Notes under the pieces: model-generated
Seen by the model: the letters and a program-made list of their open reading frames with translations, nothing else
Databases searched by the model: none
Told to the model about the DNA's origin: nothing
Made by a program: the position numbers and the translations under genes
Shown here: positions 36,193 to 46,976 of the stretch, in pieces
How the letters are laid out: each line of letters starts with the position of its first letter
Position numbering within the stretch: the first letter of the stretch is position 1
Assembly: GCA_015501075.1 (NCBI GenBank)
Contig: JADNYJ010000183.1
Span: 1-64,000, forward strand
Source of the DNA: Gymnopilus junonius
Taxonomy: Eukaryota; Basidiomycota; Agaricomycetes; Agaricales; Galerinaceae
Direction: 5' to 3'
Length of the DNA stretch: 64,000 nt

Positions 36193-37590
36193 CTATGCGC
36201 AGAAGCAACTCAGCAGGTCCCTGAACCAATCCTTCACTTTCCTCCATCCCCGGGTTAATGCTGGGTCCGGGATTCCCATATCAGGAGAGTCTTGAAGTTC
36301 CTGCAAAGGACTACTGGGATCACGCCCATCCTCCATGGATACCCCCGCCTCAATGTCATAAATTTTATGCTTTGTGGGTGCATAACAAAATCTGAGAAGT
36401 TCCCGGAGAATGCACCCGTCTTCCGTGTAAGATGGGCTTATCTCTGAGCCCAGGACATAGTTTCTCCTGTCGCGAGATAAGGCCGAAGGACCTGCCTTTC
36501 TTCTCCATCGCCAAAATGTCACAGCCCTGCGTATCAGCTCTGAAATAGAAAGTCTGCACATATTTGAGTTCATCTGCTTCCGGGTCTAATTCTCGTCTGG
36601 CCCATCCTTCAAAGCCGATCACATAATAATCACCTTCACTCTGGAAGTTCTCCTGGTAAGAGGGTATGGCGGGATTCTTATATTGAAAGAATGTGTCATA
36701 GAGTACAGTATTCTTTGCTGCTGCCTGCCAGACCTCGTTTTGTTCATTCTGGTCTGGAGGCCCACTGTCAGCGTGCATTGCAGGGAGGGTAGGGCTCAGC
36801 TTCGCTAATCGAGGAGCCATCCCGTTTCTTCCCGCTAATAATGTGCCTATTTATTATATGTGGAATTTGCAGGATGAGAAATTGGCCCCGTGCCAATCAT
36901 ATTGGAGGTTGTGCAGGGGACCTCTTTGAAGGGAAGCTGTTCAACGAATATAAATTTAGGAGACGTTGATTTGACAGGGGAAAATGTGCGTCAAGGTGGG
37001 GCAAAACCGTAATATGCACTGCCTGACCCGCACTGCCAGCCACTGAATCTGTTCTTCACTTTGAATGTCGTTTTCTAGATCTGAGACTAAGACATAAGGC
37101 GGCAGGCTGCAGTCTTCGCACAGAATCCTTCCCCTTATGCTCCTCATGAGTCCTGTAACATAACTGGAAACCAGGTAGAACTTCTGGACCTCGTCCCGAA
37201 AAGAAATGTAGGTGAAACCGTCACTGTGCGACACCACCTGGATGGGTATTGGGACACTGAGCCCTATATACCAGGGTGCATCCGCAGAAGGTGGGCTGGT
37301 ATTGGCCGGAATAAACGATCTCCAGTGGTACTTGTGGTTATACCAGTCTGGCTCTTCGCCCCAATCCAGTTTCCCAAGCTGACCACTGCCGATACTGGGC
37401 CCTCAAAGATGCCATCTGCGCCGCGATCTTCTAGGCTTCAAGCTCTGTTCTGTATCTTGTTTACATCACCGTTAAGGGCTACCCAAATGGTAGAATCATT
37501 CACAGCTTTTTTGAAGCTAGGCACCCTACCCATGCCATCTCTGGAAATTTCTGGCATAATCATCCCTTCCGGCAGTCCCTGGGAGGGATA
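36193..37590 (-). CDS. Orphan protein, several exons, frameshifted
   Basis: Minus-strand coding text in order: MIMPEISRDGMGRVPSFKKA, DSTIWVALNGDVNKIQ, then (37390-36956) GEEPDWYNHKYHW, WYIGLSVPIPIQVVSHSDGF, RDEVQKFYLVSSYVTGLMRS, SDLENDIQSEEQIQWLAVRV, then (36820-36193) PSYQENFQSEGDYYVIGFEG, LKYVQTFYFRADTQGCDI, and after a one-base shift near 36470 VLGSEISPSYTEDGCILREL to the stop. No known domain; the mix of charged and aromatic residues without membrane segments suggests a soluble protein. A basic linker and WRKVKDWFRDLLSC end it. Exon borders are unclear between 36820 and 36956. Could be a gene with assembly indels or a decaying one. Confidence 0.5.
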
Positions 37591-37754
37591 TGGGTGCTCC
37601 CTCGGCCCGTTTTATATCCGTCTGCCCTTTCAGCATCCGACCTGGCATGGCCCCGTTTTACGCCTGCCGGTGACCCAGTCCAGCAACAGCTGTGTGAAAG
37701 GCCGCTGGAAACCGCTGTGCAAGGTCTGGGATTCGAGTCAGAACTGAGCCACAG

Positions 37755-37806
37755 CAAAGGACGGAGTCAGCACAGAAGGAGTCAGCACAGAACAGAGTCA
37801 GCAAAG
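37755..37806 (+). promoter_or_regulatory. Tandem GGAGTCAGCACAGA repeats and TATA-like box upstream of 37893
   Basis: Three spaced copies of AGTCAGCA with CAGA or AAGA after it, at about 37766, 37781 and 37797, end in AGATGACTTT. A TATA-like GGATATATAG lies at 37846-37855, 40 bases before the start codon. The complement of AGTCA resembles bZIP (TGACT) sites, so transcriptional control is plausible but untested. Confidence 0.4.
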
Positions 37807-37892
37807 ATGACTTTATTCGAGTCACTGGTCCGAGCAAGGGCGGGGATATATAGCTGGCGTCTGGGAAGTGGATAGAACCCACTGTATCGAAA

Positions 37893-39809
37893 ATGCCAGG
37901 GCCCTCTGGTATCATTCGTGCGATTGAGCGTTTTATTGCAGGCATCACCAACCTCCCCGTTGGTCAGCGCATTGACGAAATTTTGGAGGATGCCCTTGTG
38001 GCTGAACACGAGATTCGTTTGTTGTTTGCGTCCGATCCGCAGAATCACCAATTACAGAACTTATTCCTCGGCCTCATCGATGTCTTCAGGCTTCACCCTG
38101 CAGCCCGCCGTACCCGTTCTCGTCAAATCGACCCAGATACAAAGGAACGCACTGCCCGCTATGTCTTTCCTGTCAATGCAGAAGATAGAAGATTGGACCT
38201 GACTCCGAGTACTGTTTTCGATATTGAAGCATTTCAACGCCACTGGGACATTTTTACTCACGGCGCACTGTCGAAGATGACACCAAATGACTGGAAAAAC
38301 GTGGTCGCTGCAGGCGGGTCGGTCCAAGCCTGCCTTATAGCACCACGTACAGCTGTCTCGCCGGAATATTTGAATAAATTTTATCAGTCTGGCTCGTATG
38401 CACCTTCGGATATTGACCTCTTCCTCTGGGGTCTTTCGCCTACAGAGGTACACGGCCTAAATTGTTCCAATCTTACAGGCTCTCATTAAAAGATCACTTT
38501 AGGCAGAAGTCAAAATGAAAGACATATATCGAGCGGTCTGTGCAGCCGCTCCTTGGAAGGTGACCTGTGTCCGGAAGGCAAATACTGTTTCCATACACAG
38601 TGAGTTTAAATACTATAAGAAAATGGCTCTTCCGAAGACATGAGCTGTCTAGCCACCTATCCCTTCAGGCGATCCAAATAATCTTAAGGCTATACCAGTC
38701 TCCTGCTGAAATACTTGCCGGGTTCGATATCGACGCTGCCAGCTGTGCATACGATGGTTAGAACTCTCCTGCTGTGATACTAAACCTCCCGCTGAGCTTA
38801 TGACAGGCAAGCGTGTATGGGTTAACCCGCGCTCCCTGGCTGCTTTTGTCCGCCAGGCAAATATGATCGATGTGTCAAGGCGCTCTCCATCATATGAAAT
38901 GAGGCTTGCAAAATATGCCGAATGGGGATTTGAAGTTTACATCCCATCCCTGCACCGGGAGCGGGTTAAGCAGTCGGTAATCCTGCATGGCACTGGCCCG
39001 AGAAAATATGCTTAGCTCCATTTCTTTAGATATATTCCAAAGACCTGTTTCCTTTTCCGAACGGGCTTGCCCGTCTGCTTGTTCTTGAGAAAGCATACTA
39101 CAGGCCCCATTATTACATCTTCCTGGAGTACCCGAAAGTCCACTACCTTCACACAGGTTCTATTTCTGAAGCAGTGATCTTGTATGCAAATGACCTTCCT
39201 ATGAACAACTACGACGGAAATGTGGGGTGGGCCCAGATTCCGTACGGTGTACATTGGGATGTGCAGAAAATTGAAAAGATGATTTTAAAGAAGGTGAAAA
39301 GATTCAGATAACTTCCAGAACCTCTAACCACCATATTAAACTACCCAGGAAGAATGGTTAAACTGTAAGCTGAAGTTTTCTAAGTTATTCTTCTGATCAT
39401 GGCCAATCGCCCGCAACCAGCACCTCTTAACCCACACAATGAAGGCCAAAACACGCACAAGCATATTTTCTTCTCAGGCACTATGGAACAGTGTCTTGCA
39501 GCATTCTGTCCGGTATGGCTCATGAAAGCCGGAAGCTGCTATCTCACTGTGACATTATATTCTCCTAGGATTGCGGTCCCTCAGAGGATACCGACTGTCC
39601 TGATATCACATCTCCAGGCTGGGGGACATATATCAGAGGGCCTATCAGGTACATGGGCGGTGGCCATTACAGTTCTGCTGTGAAAATATGCTGATCAACT
39701 TAGATTTATCACGATAAATGCCGGCCGACAGTTAATGATGGGGAGCTTCCGGCCTATAGAGGTTGGGGACTGGCTAAGCAAGGCCTATGAAAATCGCGAT
39801 GAATTATAA
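37893..39809 (+). CDS. Nucleotidyltransferase-like orphan protein (copy 2), frameshifted
   Basis: Exons 37893-38447, 38503-38599, 38653-38756, 38807 onward, then C-terminal exons around 39270-39380, 39458-39518, 39570-39630 and 39710-39809. The N-terminal domain has a GGS at residues 141-143 and SDIDLFLWGL at 172-181, the hG[GS]...[DE]h[DE]h pattern of nucleotidyltransferase folds, followed by a late acidic patch (AGFDIDAASCAYDG) that could hold the third carboxylate. Then VNPRSLAAFVRQANMID, RRSPSYEMRLAKYAEWGFEV. The C-terminal part is shared with the copy at 26 kb. Single-base shifts occur near 38672 and 39020. No catalytic role has been shown for this family that I know of; assignment to the fold is inferred from the motif alone. 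Confidence 0.65.
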
Positions 39810-40119
39810 GGTTAGCACCTGTGTCAGGGTAGACCCCCATAAAATTGTTCAGGTGAAGCAGGCCCAGAATTTCTAGGTGCCCTTCAGCAAATTTTCTACA
39901 GTGCCTCTGATAATGAAAATTTAAAAACAGTGAGACCAGATAAAAGGGTTCTGCCGGGTGGGCCTAGGGGTAGATACCCGCTGTCCATCCATTATTAATA
40001 CAGACCCTCTGAAAGGAAATGGTAATGGTAATAATTATGGCTGACTACGTTACATAATAACTCAGGTAACTACATATCGCTATGTGGTGCCTCGCCAGCT
40101 CGGTTGGGTTTGTAATGAA

Positions 40120-40195
40120 GAATGAAAGAAGAATGAAAGAATGAAAGAAAGAATGAAGGAATGAAAGGATGAAAGGAATAAAGGAAAAGGGGGGG
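40120..40195 (-). repeat. GAAT/GAAA purine microsatellite in LINE 3' UTR
   Basis: Irregular tandem GAATGAAA-type units ending in a run of eight G, between the stop of the LINE coding region and its conserved 3' end. The truncated copy at 58.4 kb has a matching CTTTCCTTTC region (59250-59340). Confidence 0.75.
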
Positions 40196-40254
40196 GAAAT
40201 GGGTAGAATGGGTAGTAAAGGGGAGTCGATAGTAGTTAGGAAAGGTTGTTGTGT

Positions 40255-43200
40255 TTATTCGAAAGAAATGATTAGAGAAGGGTAAGAGGGTGGAAGGATG
40301 GTCTCGAAAAGCGAAGGCAAAGTGACCATCCTTTGCGGCATTTGAGGTGTTGAGCGTTGGTCTCGATATTGACGTCGTGCTTCACCCCAGATCCTCGCAG
40401 CAAGCCTAATGGAGGTTGTGTGCCAGTCATTTGCCAGGTGTTTGTGAAGAGTTTTGCTCTGCATTGAAGTCGGTTCCTCGCGAAAGAGTATGGGTAGGAT
40501 GCCGAGGTAGTAGTATGATCAGTTGGATGGCCAGGTATCAGTATCAAGGAAGAGCGTCTGAGCCCGGTCCAAGATGAACTGTTTTCTGACAGTATCCAAG
40601 GTGGAGGCATCCAGCAAAGTGCGTGTGGAAGAGACCAGTGATGAAGTGGCAGAGTCACGGAAGGCACGGAAGCGAGGGCAATGTATGAAAATGTGGTGTG
40701 AGTCCTCGATTGCGTGGCAACCAAAGCGGCACCAGGGTTGGCTTCCATCAGGGAGTCGACGAGAGAGGCTGAGGGAGGTATCGAGTTGGCCGCATCTAAG
40801 ATAAAGCTGTACTACAGCTGAAAAGGAAGAAACTGCTTTTAAGTATGAATAAGGAGGTGGAGGTGTGTTGTCAAAGAGTGGCGAGGGAATGAGAGGAGCA
40901 TGATAGGTATCTAGAGTAGAAGAAACAGAAGTAGCTAAGAGAGAATCAATGAACGTGAAGATATTGGATTCGACAAAACCATGTAAAGTGGAGTGAAGGG
41001 TAAAATCGTCCATCATGAAAGTGGGTGGTGATAGGGTGGGTGGAGGGAGTGCTGTATGGTGTGATTGGGTTGCTAAGTGATCGACGAGTCTGTTAAGGTT
41101 TGCAGGAATGGTCGAGTTGTCGGTGTGAGCTTTGCAGTGAATAAGAGATATTTCTTGCTGTGAGTCGGTTGCGTTCTTCCAAATGTCCAAAATCCATCGA
41201 TAGTAAGAGCGGCTAGGTCGGGTTTTGATGAGGTGTGGCAAGGGGATGGTGATAGCAGGGAGATTGCAATGACAAGCCAGAACTGAAGAGGCGGTGATGC
41301 CATATGCTTCGCCTTGGAGAATGCCAGTCTCGAGACCATGACTGGTGATCGAGGCTGTGAATGCGTTCCCATTTCCGACAACGGCAAAGTTGGTGGCGGA
41401 AAGGTTAGGTGATGTTGTGATGCATGAACCGTCGCTTGCAAACACATTTGGGGGTGTTGCATTGGGGTAAAGTCGATTGGAACTTGCAAGTGATATAATG
41501 TTAGCTTCCGCTAAGAGCTGTCTTTGTGTGCGGGGAAGAAGAAGTGAAGTGTCGGGGTGTGAGATATGGGTGATGATTGATGGGAGCATTTGAAACCATT
41601 GAATGAACAACGGCCAGTCTTTCAAGCAGATGGGCGAGTGAGGGCAGCAAGGATGGAAAGAGATTGAAAATGGGGAGATAGGTGTGTTCAGTGTCAGGTC
41701 ACCCAGGTCTCGAAGGGTCTGGTAACCTGCTTTTTCGAATTTGGTGAGTGTGCGGGTGGGGATGATGACGTGGTTAGGTAGAAGTGCTTTGCTGATCCTA
41801 GCTAGATGGTGTATCCCTATTGATCCATCAATCAAGTAGTGCATGTCAGTTTCGACGAAGTTCAGATCAAGGCATTTGATAACGGCTTGTGCTAGGTGCC
41901 ATGCGAAAGGAACCTTTGTATGATTTCCTAACAAATTACGAGAGGAGGAAGCCGGCAACGAGACATGGGATATAGGGTTAATGCAGTTGTTGATATAGCA
42001 TGCCCAGTCGGCTAGCGTAATGGTAGCCATTTGGCGGAAAGGAGTAATATGGTGGTTAAGGTCCCGCTGGAGTCCGGAAACTGCAAGTGCATCATTGAGA
42101 TGGGAAATTGAAGGGAAGGCAAAACCACGAAGGTTTAGAGGAGTGGTCAGGAGCAGAGTGTTAAACCTAAAGGGAAAGCCAAGGTATTCATGAATCTTCG
42201 ATGAGAGTAGGTGATCTAAAGAAGCAGCATAGGAAGGAGAGATGGGTTGAAGGGAGAGGTGAGGTCGGATTTTCGAAATAATCTGCTGGGACACAATGCG
42301 GCGAAGTGCAGTGAGTGGAAGGCGTCGCAACAGGACAGGAAATTGGAAATTGGTGATTACATCGTGGACATGCATAAATTGGAGGTCAGGGCGGTTGATT
42401 GGAACTCGAAGGAAGGTGGTGTGGTCAGTGATAATGGGAACTCTGTTGGTAAAAGTCTCATCGGACTGAGGGTCCGAGTAGGAGACAGAGGGCATGTTGA
42501 GTGTGTGGGAGCTGTTAGGCTGTATATATGTGGGGTCGTTGTAGATGTAGATTGCACTTTTCCGCCACTCAGTTTCCCAACCATAGGTAGCCTGAAAGCG
42601 ATCAGCACGTCGAGCGAGAAAGTAAAGGGTTGGTAATGAAGTGGATAGGAGGAGGGTGTCATCCATAGCCTCTATCATGGATGGGCATAAGTTGATAGAG
42701 TCAGCAGGGACATGGGGCAAGTGTAGGCAAGACTGATGTGTCGAGATGATCAGTGGTTTTGGGAGACAATTAAGTTCATCTGTGAGCCACCTGTTTGACA
42801 TGCTCGTCGTGAGCGTGCACTTGAGGGGTGAAAGCGAACCACCTTGCTTTGTCACGCCATTAACTATGAAAGTGTTAGTAAACCCATGAGCAGTTTTGAT
42901 TCTATAAGGGACATTTTCCTGTGAAGAGCGGTCAAGGTCAATGATGGAAGAGGGGAGATGATAAGCAGTGATGGCATCATAGAATCCCTGGGGTTCCAAC
43001 ATGTCAAAACCTTTTTTCTGGTCACGTTGGAGAATGTAGAGGGGGACATTCTCTCGTTTGGCCCAGCATTCGACCTGTGAGACGTAAGAAATAAGGTCGC
43101 GGCCTTGTACGCCAGGCTGGGTGGCAACTTGAGTGCGAGGTATGACTTCAAGTTGAGTCAGGTATGGCGCTAGGAGCTGGTTGAGCCATGCAAATGGAAG

Positions 43201-43440
43201 GTTGAGCAGGAGGTTGTTACACGCAATGCCTCTATAGTTGAAAAGATAGGTGTTTGGCCCGCGTTTGTGGATTGTGGAGATATTCGTGGTTTTCAGGCAG
43301 TCCGGGAAGTGCGAGTTGGTGATGATATAGTTAGCAAGGGAGAGGATCGGTTTTAGGGCATTGTCGGAGAGGTGACGAAGGAACCATTTCTCCCAACCAT
43401 CAGGGCCTGGCGTTGGACGTGCATTGCCTTTGGAAAGCAA
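40255..43440 (-). CDS. LINE reverse transcriptase, RNase H and zinc knuckle region
   Basis: One long frame (43440-40519), then after an in-frame TGA the C-terminus continues to 40255. Motifs: GPDGWEKWF (motif 1 region), IPRTQVATQPGVQGRD, ILQRDQKKGFD (first catalytic Asp), VTKQGGSLSPL, and EAMDDTLLL where most LINEs have an aromatic residue before the two Asp. RNase H: FASDGSC, LQGEAYGI and LIHCKAHTDN with LVDHLATQ. A CRFGC...HHIFIHC knuckle follows, conserved in the copy at 58.7 kb (CHFGC...HHIMLDC). The frame joins the endonuclease part only by a one-base shift near 43420. The ending SYYYLG after the TGA aligns with ESYYYLG in the other copy. Confidence 0.9.
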
Positions 43441-45898
43441 AGGGTGTTGTGTTCACACGGCTTGCCACTTGTGAAACTGACGGACAATCCATCCAGGGTT
43501 TTGCTTGGGGTGGGCGAGGTGTGCGATGGTAAAGATTCTGAAAGTAGTTGACAGTCGCAGTTTTCATGTCATGTGGGCCAGTGACTATATGGTCTGGTCT
43601 TTCGTCAGGCTTTGGACAGATAGCCAATGGAAGGGAGGAGAATTTGAAGGAGAACAATCCCTTTGACGAGCCGCCATGCAGTAGAGATTGTATCTGTCTT
43701 GTTGCCGCTGTCTCAGACCTCCTACGTCTCTCCATCCGTTCTTCAGCAAACCGAACCTTGTTGAGTTGTTTGCGGATTGACTTTAGGAAAGTCTGGAAGA
43801 GTGGTATGAAGTTTGAAGGGTTAGAAGGGACAGCATGATCAAAGGCTGAAAAGTACAGGTGGACCCATTGTTCTGCAGGAAATACAGGATAAGAGTGCGT
43901 CCTTGAGGCATGGGACAGAGCTCCGAGCAGGCGATTGATCCGCCGGTGTTCGCGCATAATCAAGCAGATGGTGTCATTGGAAACTTTCCTCAGGCGTTTT
44001 GAACCAGATGGAAGGATGAAAGCTGTCTGAGCAGCCCTCAGTAATATTGATGTCATAAGTTCATAGCAGCATTGGAAAGACTCATCAGAGTCAACCTGAA
44101 GTAAGGTAGCGTCGGTGCCGGAGAGGAGATTGTCAACCGTATGCTCGAAGGTGGAGAATCGGTATTTTTCATCTTTTTGTGGGAAGAAGAAGCGAGGGGC
44201 ATAAGATGAAGGAGGAGCAACTTCAGGTATTGCAGGGGAGTCGGATGGGTGTGGAGAACAAAGCACAAAAAGAGAGGATACAGGACAATGGTCTGTTGCA
44301 GGAATAAAAGTGTTTGAGGTTTCAATGCATCCCGAGATGATGCCAATCCTAGAAGTTGCTGTACGATCGATTATGCTGAAAGAAGGGGTTTTTGAAGGGT
44401 TTGTCGGCAGATTCTGGGTCACAGCGTCTTCAGGTGCATGCGTACGAAAAGTCCAGTCATGTCTCACATCAACTGGGTGTTGTGTTTGCCAAAGGTCAAT
44501 AGCATTAGCATCGCGAAGAAAGTGGGAGTAGAGAATCTGTGAAGGCGAAGTTGGGCTAGACAAGTTGCTTGATTCCGAGGCAGATAGCGATGCATTAAAG
44601 TCGCCGGACATCAACCATGAATATGGGGCTTCGTGGCATAGTTGAGTGATAGAGGGCCAGAAGAGGTGTTCATCATCTTGCATTCCACCTGGATTCCATG
44701 GTGCATAGATTCCAATAAGGTGATGAGAGAAAGCTTTATGGTCCATGGTTGGGATCGCAAGGTCTAGTGCAACAACATGGCCACGTAGAGCATCTTGAAC
44801 GGGTATTCTTTGAACGTTGAAAAATCCCTGTCGTACTGCAAGAATCACACCCCACTTAGCTGTACTGCACGTGGTCGGCCGCCCTGGCTCTTCATGCAGG
44901 TCGTAGCCACTCAGAGTCAGTCTACGAGCCACAGGATGAGAGCTCTTAGTTTCACCAATTACGAGAGCATGTGGTTGGAGGGAATCAACCATATTTTCAA
45001 TCGCACTGACTTTCATTTCGTGGGCAAGACCATTTGCGTTAACAGATACAACTCGTAAAGAAGCAGGTGAATGTGGAGCAGTAGCCGAGACGACAGGGAG
45101 AAGAAGAAAGGCAAGAAGAAGAAAAAGAAAGGAGCGAGGAATACGAGAAATCAAGCAGGAATAAGAATAAGAATAAGAATAAGAATAAGAATAAGGATAA
45201 GGATAAGAATAAGAACGGGAGTAGGAGTGACAGTCAAACTTGTTAAAGCTTAATCCATGCTCTTTGCGGGCGGCTGGCAAGACCAACAAAGTTGAAGGGA
45301 AAGGAGCAAGAGGGGCGGGAGTAGAACGGGGGCATACCTGAGCATTAGTGTCGACTTGCATTTCGATTTCGGCTACCTCTTGTTCAGCGTTGTCCTGGTT
45401 GTCATCACCTTCCAGCCGGGGTCTCTTCTTGGAGCCAACATGCAGGGTGGTAGGCTGTGGAGCCTCCAGCATTGGTTGATCCTGGGCCAATGAGGCAATA
45501 GCAGAGATGAATGATGTTGTCGAGGTGGAAGAGGGGGCCAGTGTGAGCTGTTTTGCCTGAAGTTGAGTAACAAGAGTGCTCTTGTGGGATTCTGTGTTTG
45601 CGATTTTCTGGCTGATCTTGGTCATGCGGTCGTCGAAATGTTTGACGCGAGCGTCGTTCGCGGGAAGCATCATTTTCAGGGTCTCCTGCTGGTCGAGGCT
45701 GTTTTGAAGAGTGGTGACTTCCATCTGTGTCGCGGTGATAAGGTTATTGAGGGAATAGGCGGCTGTCGCTTCCTGAAAGGCTTCGGTTAGTTTTGTGCGG
45801 TCCTGCTGGTATCGCAGGTCGTTCTCGTTTTGTTTGTCGATGACATATTGGAGAGTGGTAGCGACGCTGTGGGTGGTGGCAGAAATATTGTCGATTTG
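43400..45898 (-). CDS. LINE endonuclease region with ORF1-like coiled coil, hydrophobic segment and SY repeat
   Basis: A frame open from 45898 down to 43400 (first ATG 45724). It starts with a coiled coil (LQYVIDKQNENDLRYQQD; DDRMTKISQKIANTESHK), a nuclear-signal-like SKKRPR, a Ser-Tyr repeat coded by a CTTATT array (45155-45215), a hydrophobic run (FLFLLLAFLLLPVVSATA), and then an AP-type endonuclease: LRVVSVNANGLAH, VIGETKS, GIYAPWNPGG, WLMSGDFNAS and ATDHCPV. The region between endonuclease and polymerase is Arg-rich. This lies in the same frame as the 3' half of ORF1, separated from it only by a TGA at 45899-45901. Confidence 0.85.
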   Translation of the reverse strand, partial: QIDNISATTHSVATTLQYVIDKQNENDLRYQQDRTKLTEAFQEATAAYSLNNLITATQMEVTTLQNSLDQQETLKMMLPANDARVKHFDDRMTKISQKIANTESHKSTLVTQLQAKQLTLAPSSTSTTSFISAIASLAQDQPMLEAPQPTTLHVGSKKRPRLEGDDNQDNAEQEVAEIEMQVDTNAQVCPRSTPAPLAPFPSTLLVLPAARKEHGLSFNKFDCHSYSRSYSYPYPYSYSYSYSYSYSCLISRIPRSFLFLLLAFLLLPVVSATAPHSPASLRVVSVNANGLAHEMKVSAIENMVDSLQPHALVIGETKSSHPVARRLTLSGYDLHEEPGRPTTCSTAKWGVILAVRQGFFNVQRIPVQDALRGHVVALDLAIPTMDHKAFSHHLIGIYAPWNPGGMQDDEHLFWPSITQLCHEAPYSWLMSGDFNASLSASESSNLSSPTSPSQILYSHFLRDANAIDLWQTQHPVDVRHDWTFRTHAPEDAVTQNLPTNPSKTPSFSIIDRTATSRIGIISGCIETSNTFIPATDHCPVSSLFVLCSPHPSDSPAIPEVAPPSSYAPRFFFPQKDEKYRFSTFEHTVDNLLSGTDATLLQVDSDESFQCCYELMTSILLRAAQTAFILPSGSKRLRKVSNDTICLIMREHRRINRLLGALSHASRTHSYPVFPAEQWVHLYFSAFDHAVPSNPSNFIPLFQTFLKSIRKQLNKVRFAEERMERRRRSETAATRQIQSLLHGGSSKGLFSFKFSSLPLAICPKPDERPDHIVTGPHDMKTATVNYFQNLYHRTPRPPQAKPWMDCPSVSQVASRVNTTPFAFQRQCTSNARP
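45155..45215 (-). repeat. CTTATT hexamer array coding Ser-Tyr repeats
   Basis: About nine imperfect GAATAA/GGATAA units on the plus strand (TTATTC/TTATCC on the coding strand) give alternating Ser-Tyr and a few Pro-Tyr residues just upstream of the hydrophobic segment and endonuclease. Confidence 0.85.
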
Positions 45899-46860
45899 TC
45901 ATTGGAGATAAGGGTCCTGGGTTGAAGGGGCAGATGTCCTTGATCCAAATGTGTTGGGTGTCGACGGTATTCCTTGAGTGTTCAGAACATATAAATATTG
46001 GGGTGCTGGCATCTTGACGTCGTTTCCCAGTGATACATTCAGTGGTTCGGTGAGGAGCCGGGAGGTGATATGAGGGCTCCGTAGGACTGCACAATAGACT
46101 GATCCATCAAGCTCTACACGACTGTCACGGACAACAGGGTCGTCGCTTCCGTCATTATAGGTGTGTTGGAGATAACGGTTGATGATTGTCCTCGCCTGTG
46201 GGTAACCACCAATGCCATTGATAGCTACTTCCAGCCCGAACTTTGGTTGAATGTAACGAGAACGGCGTGGTCGATAGAGGCGTCGGTCCACTTCGGGAGG
46301 ATGTTCCGTGAGTTGTGCAAACGCATCGTAGGATGTGAAGAGGTAGAAGATGCGGCGGCCGTCCTTTGGGGTCCAGGAAGACTGAACAGTAAGGGCTTGA
46401 GTTGAAAGACTTTGTCCAGCTTGGTCTTAAATGACACAATATTGACGTCATCAGCTGCCTGAAAGTAAAGTTGCCTTGTCTTGTCCATGCGGCTGGCGGA
46501 GATCTTCCAAGCAGCGTGTAATTCAGGAACGTCGTTGAGGACAATGCGCACATTCTCTAGAATATCGGGACGGGGTACTTCCTTGAGAGGGGCACTGAGG
46601 GAGACCCATACATAGTCGAAGGGGTCGTCAGTAGCAGGTGAGACAATGTCGAGTTCAGGTAGATTTTGACCTTGGCTTTCTTTTTCTTGCAGGATTTGTC
46701 GGAGTCGATCATGGGGCGCATTTAGGGTGTTGCGGGGGAGGCCAGATACGATTAGCTCGAGACCGGTAAAAGGTTGGGAGAGGTCGAAGTCGATAGGTGG
46801 TGTTTCAGCTCTGTTTTCGGACACGGGGAATGGTTGATATTCTCCGGCTTGAAAGTTCAT
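45899..46860 (-). CDS. LINE ORF1 (Gag-like), frameshifted
   Basis: From ATG 46860 the protein begins MNFQAGEYQPFPVSENRAET and contains LELIVSGLPRNTLN, DYVWVSLSAPLKEVPRPDIL and VPELHAAWKISASRM. Near 46245 the frame shifts by one base and continues as PKFGLEVAINGIGGYPQART, TSRLLTEPLNV and ends in a TGA at 45901-45899. After that stop the same frame runs on into the coiled coil and endonuclease, so the original element may have had one long reading frame or a stop-reinitiation at this point. No Cys/His knuckle is seen in ORF1. Confidence 0.8.
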
Positions 46861-46939
46861 GTTAGGTGTGATAGTTGGGGCAGGAAGATTAATAATTGAA
46901 TAGATTCATAAAGTAGTTAGGCTGAGCGTAGTATGCTAG

Positions 46940-46976
46940 TATGGGGGTGGTGGTGGTGGTGGTGGTGGTGGTAGTC
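46940..46976. repeat. GGT microsatellite near LINE 5' edge
   Basis: Nine or so GGT units (46949-46973) followed by AGTC. It may mark the 5' end of the LINE or lie in the target. Confidence 0.8.

Larger units (their letters stand above)
40015..46930 (-). mobile_element. LINE retrotransposon, near full length, inactive
   Basis: Minus strand: ORF1 (46860 to 45900), then a region fusing an ORF1-like coiled coil with an AP-type endonuclease, then reverse transcriptase, RNase H and a Cys/His knuckle, a 3' UTR with polypurine/polypyrimidine microsatellite, and a conserved 3' end (GAGCTGGCGAGG, then ACCTGAGTTATTA, then GTAGTCAGCCA) with an ATTACC tail at 40020-40035. The 5' edge is unclear; CCA repeats at 46945-46975 may belong to it. 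Frameshifts near 46245 and 43420 and stops at 45899-45901 and near 40520 make it inactive. The endonuclease plus RNase H layout is that of fungal Tad/I-like LINEs. Confidence 0.9.

Noticed and set aside
37226..37747. 173-residue plus-strand frame
   Set aside because: Antisense to the minus-strand gene 36193-37590, low-complexity composition and no homology.
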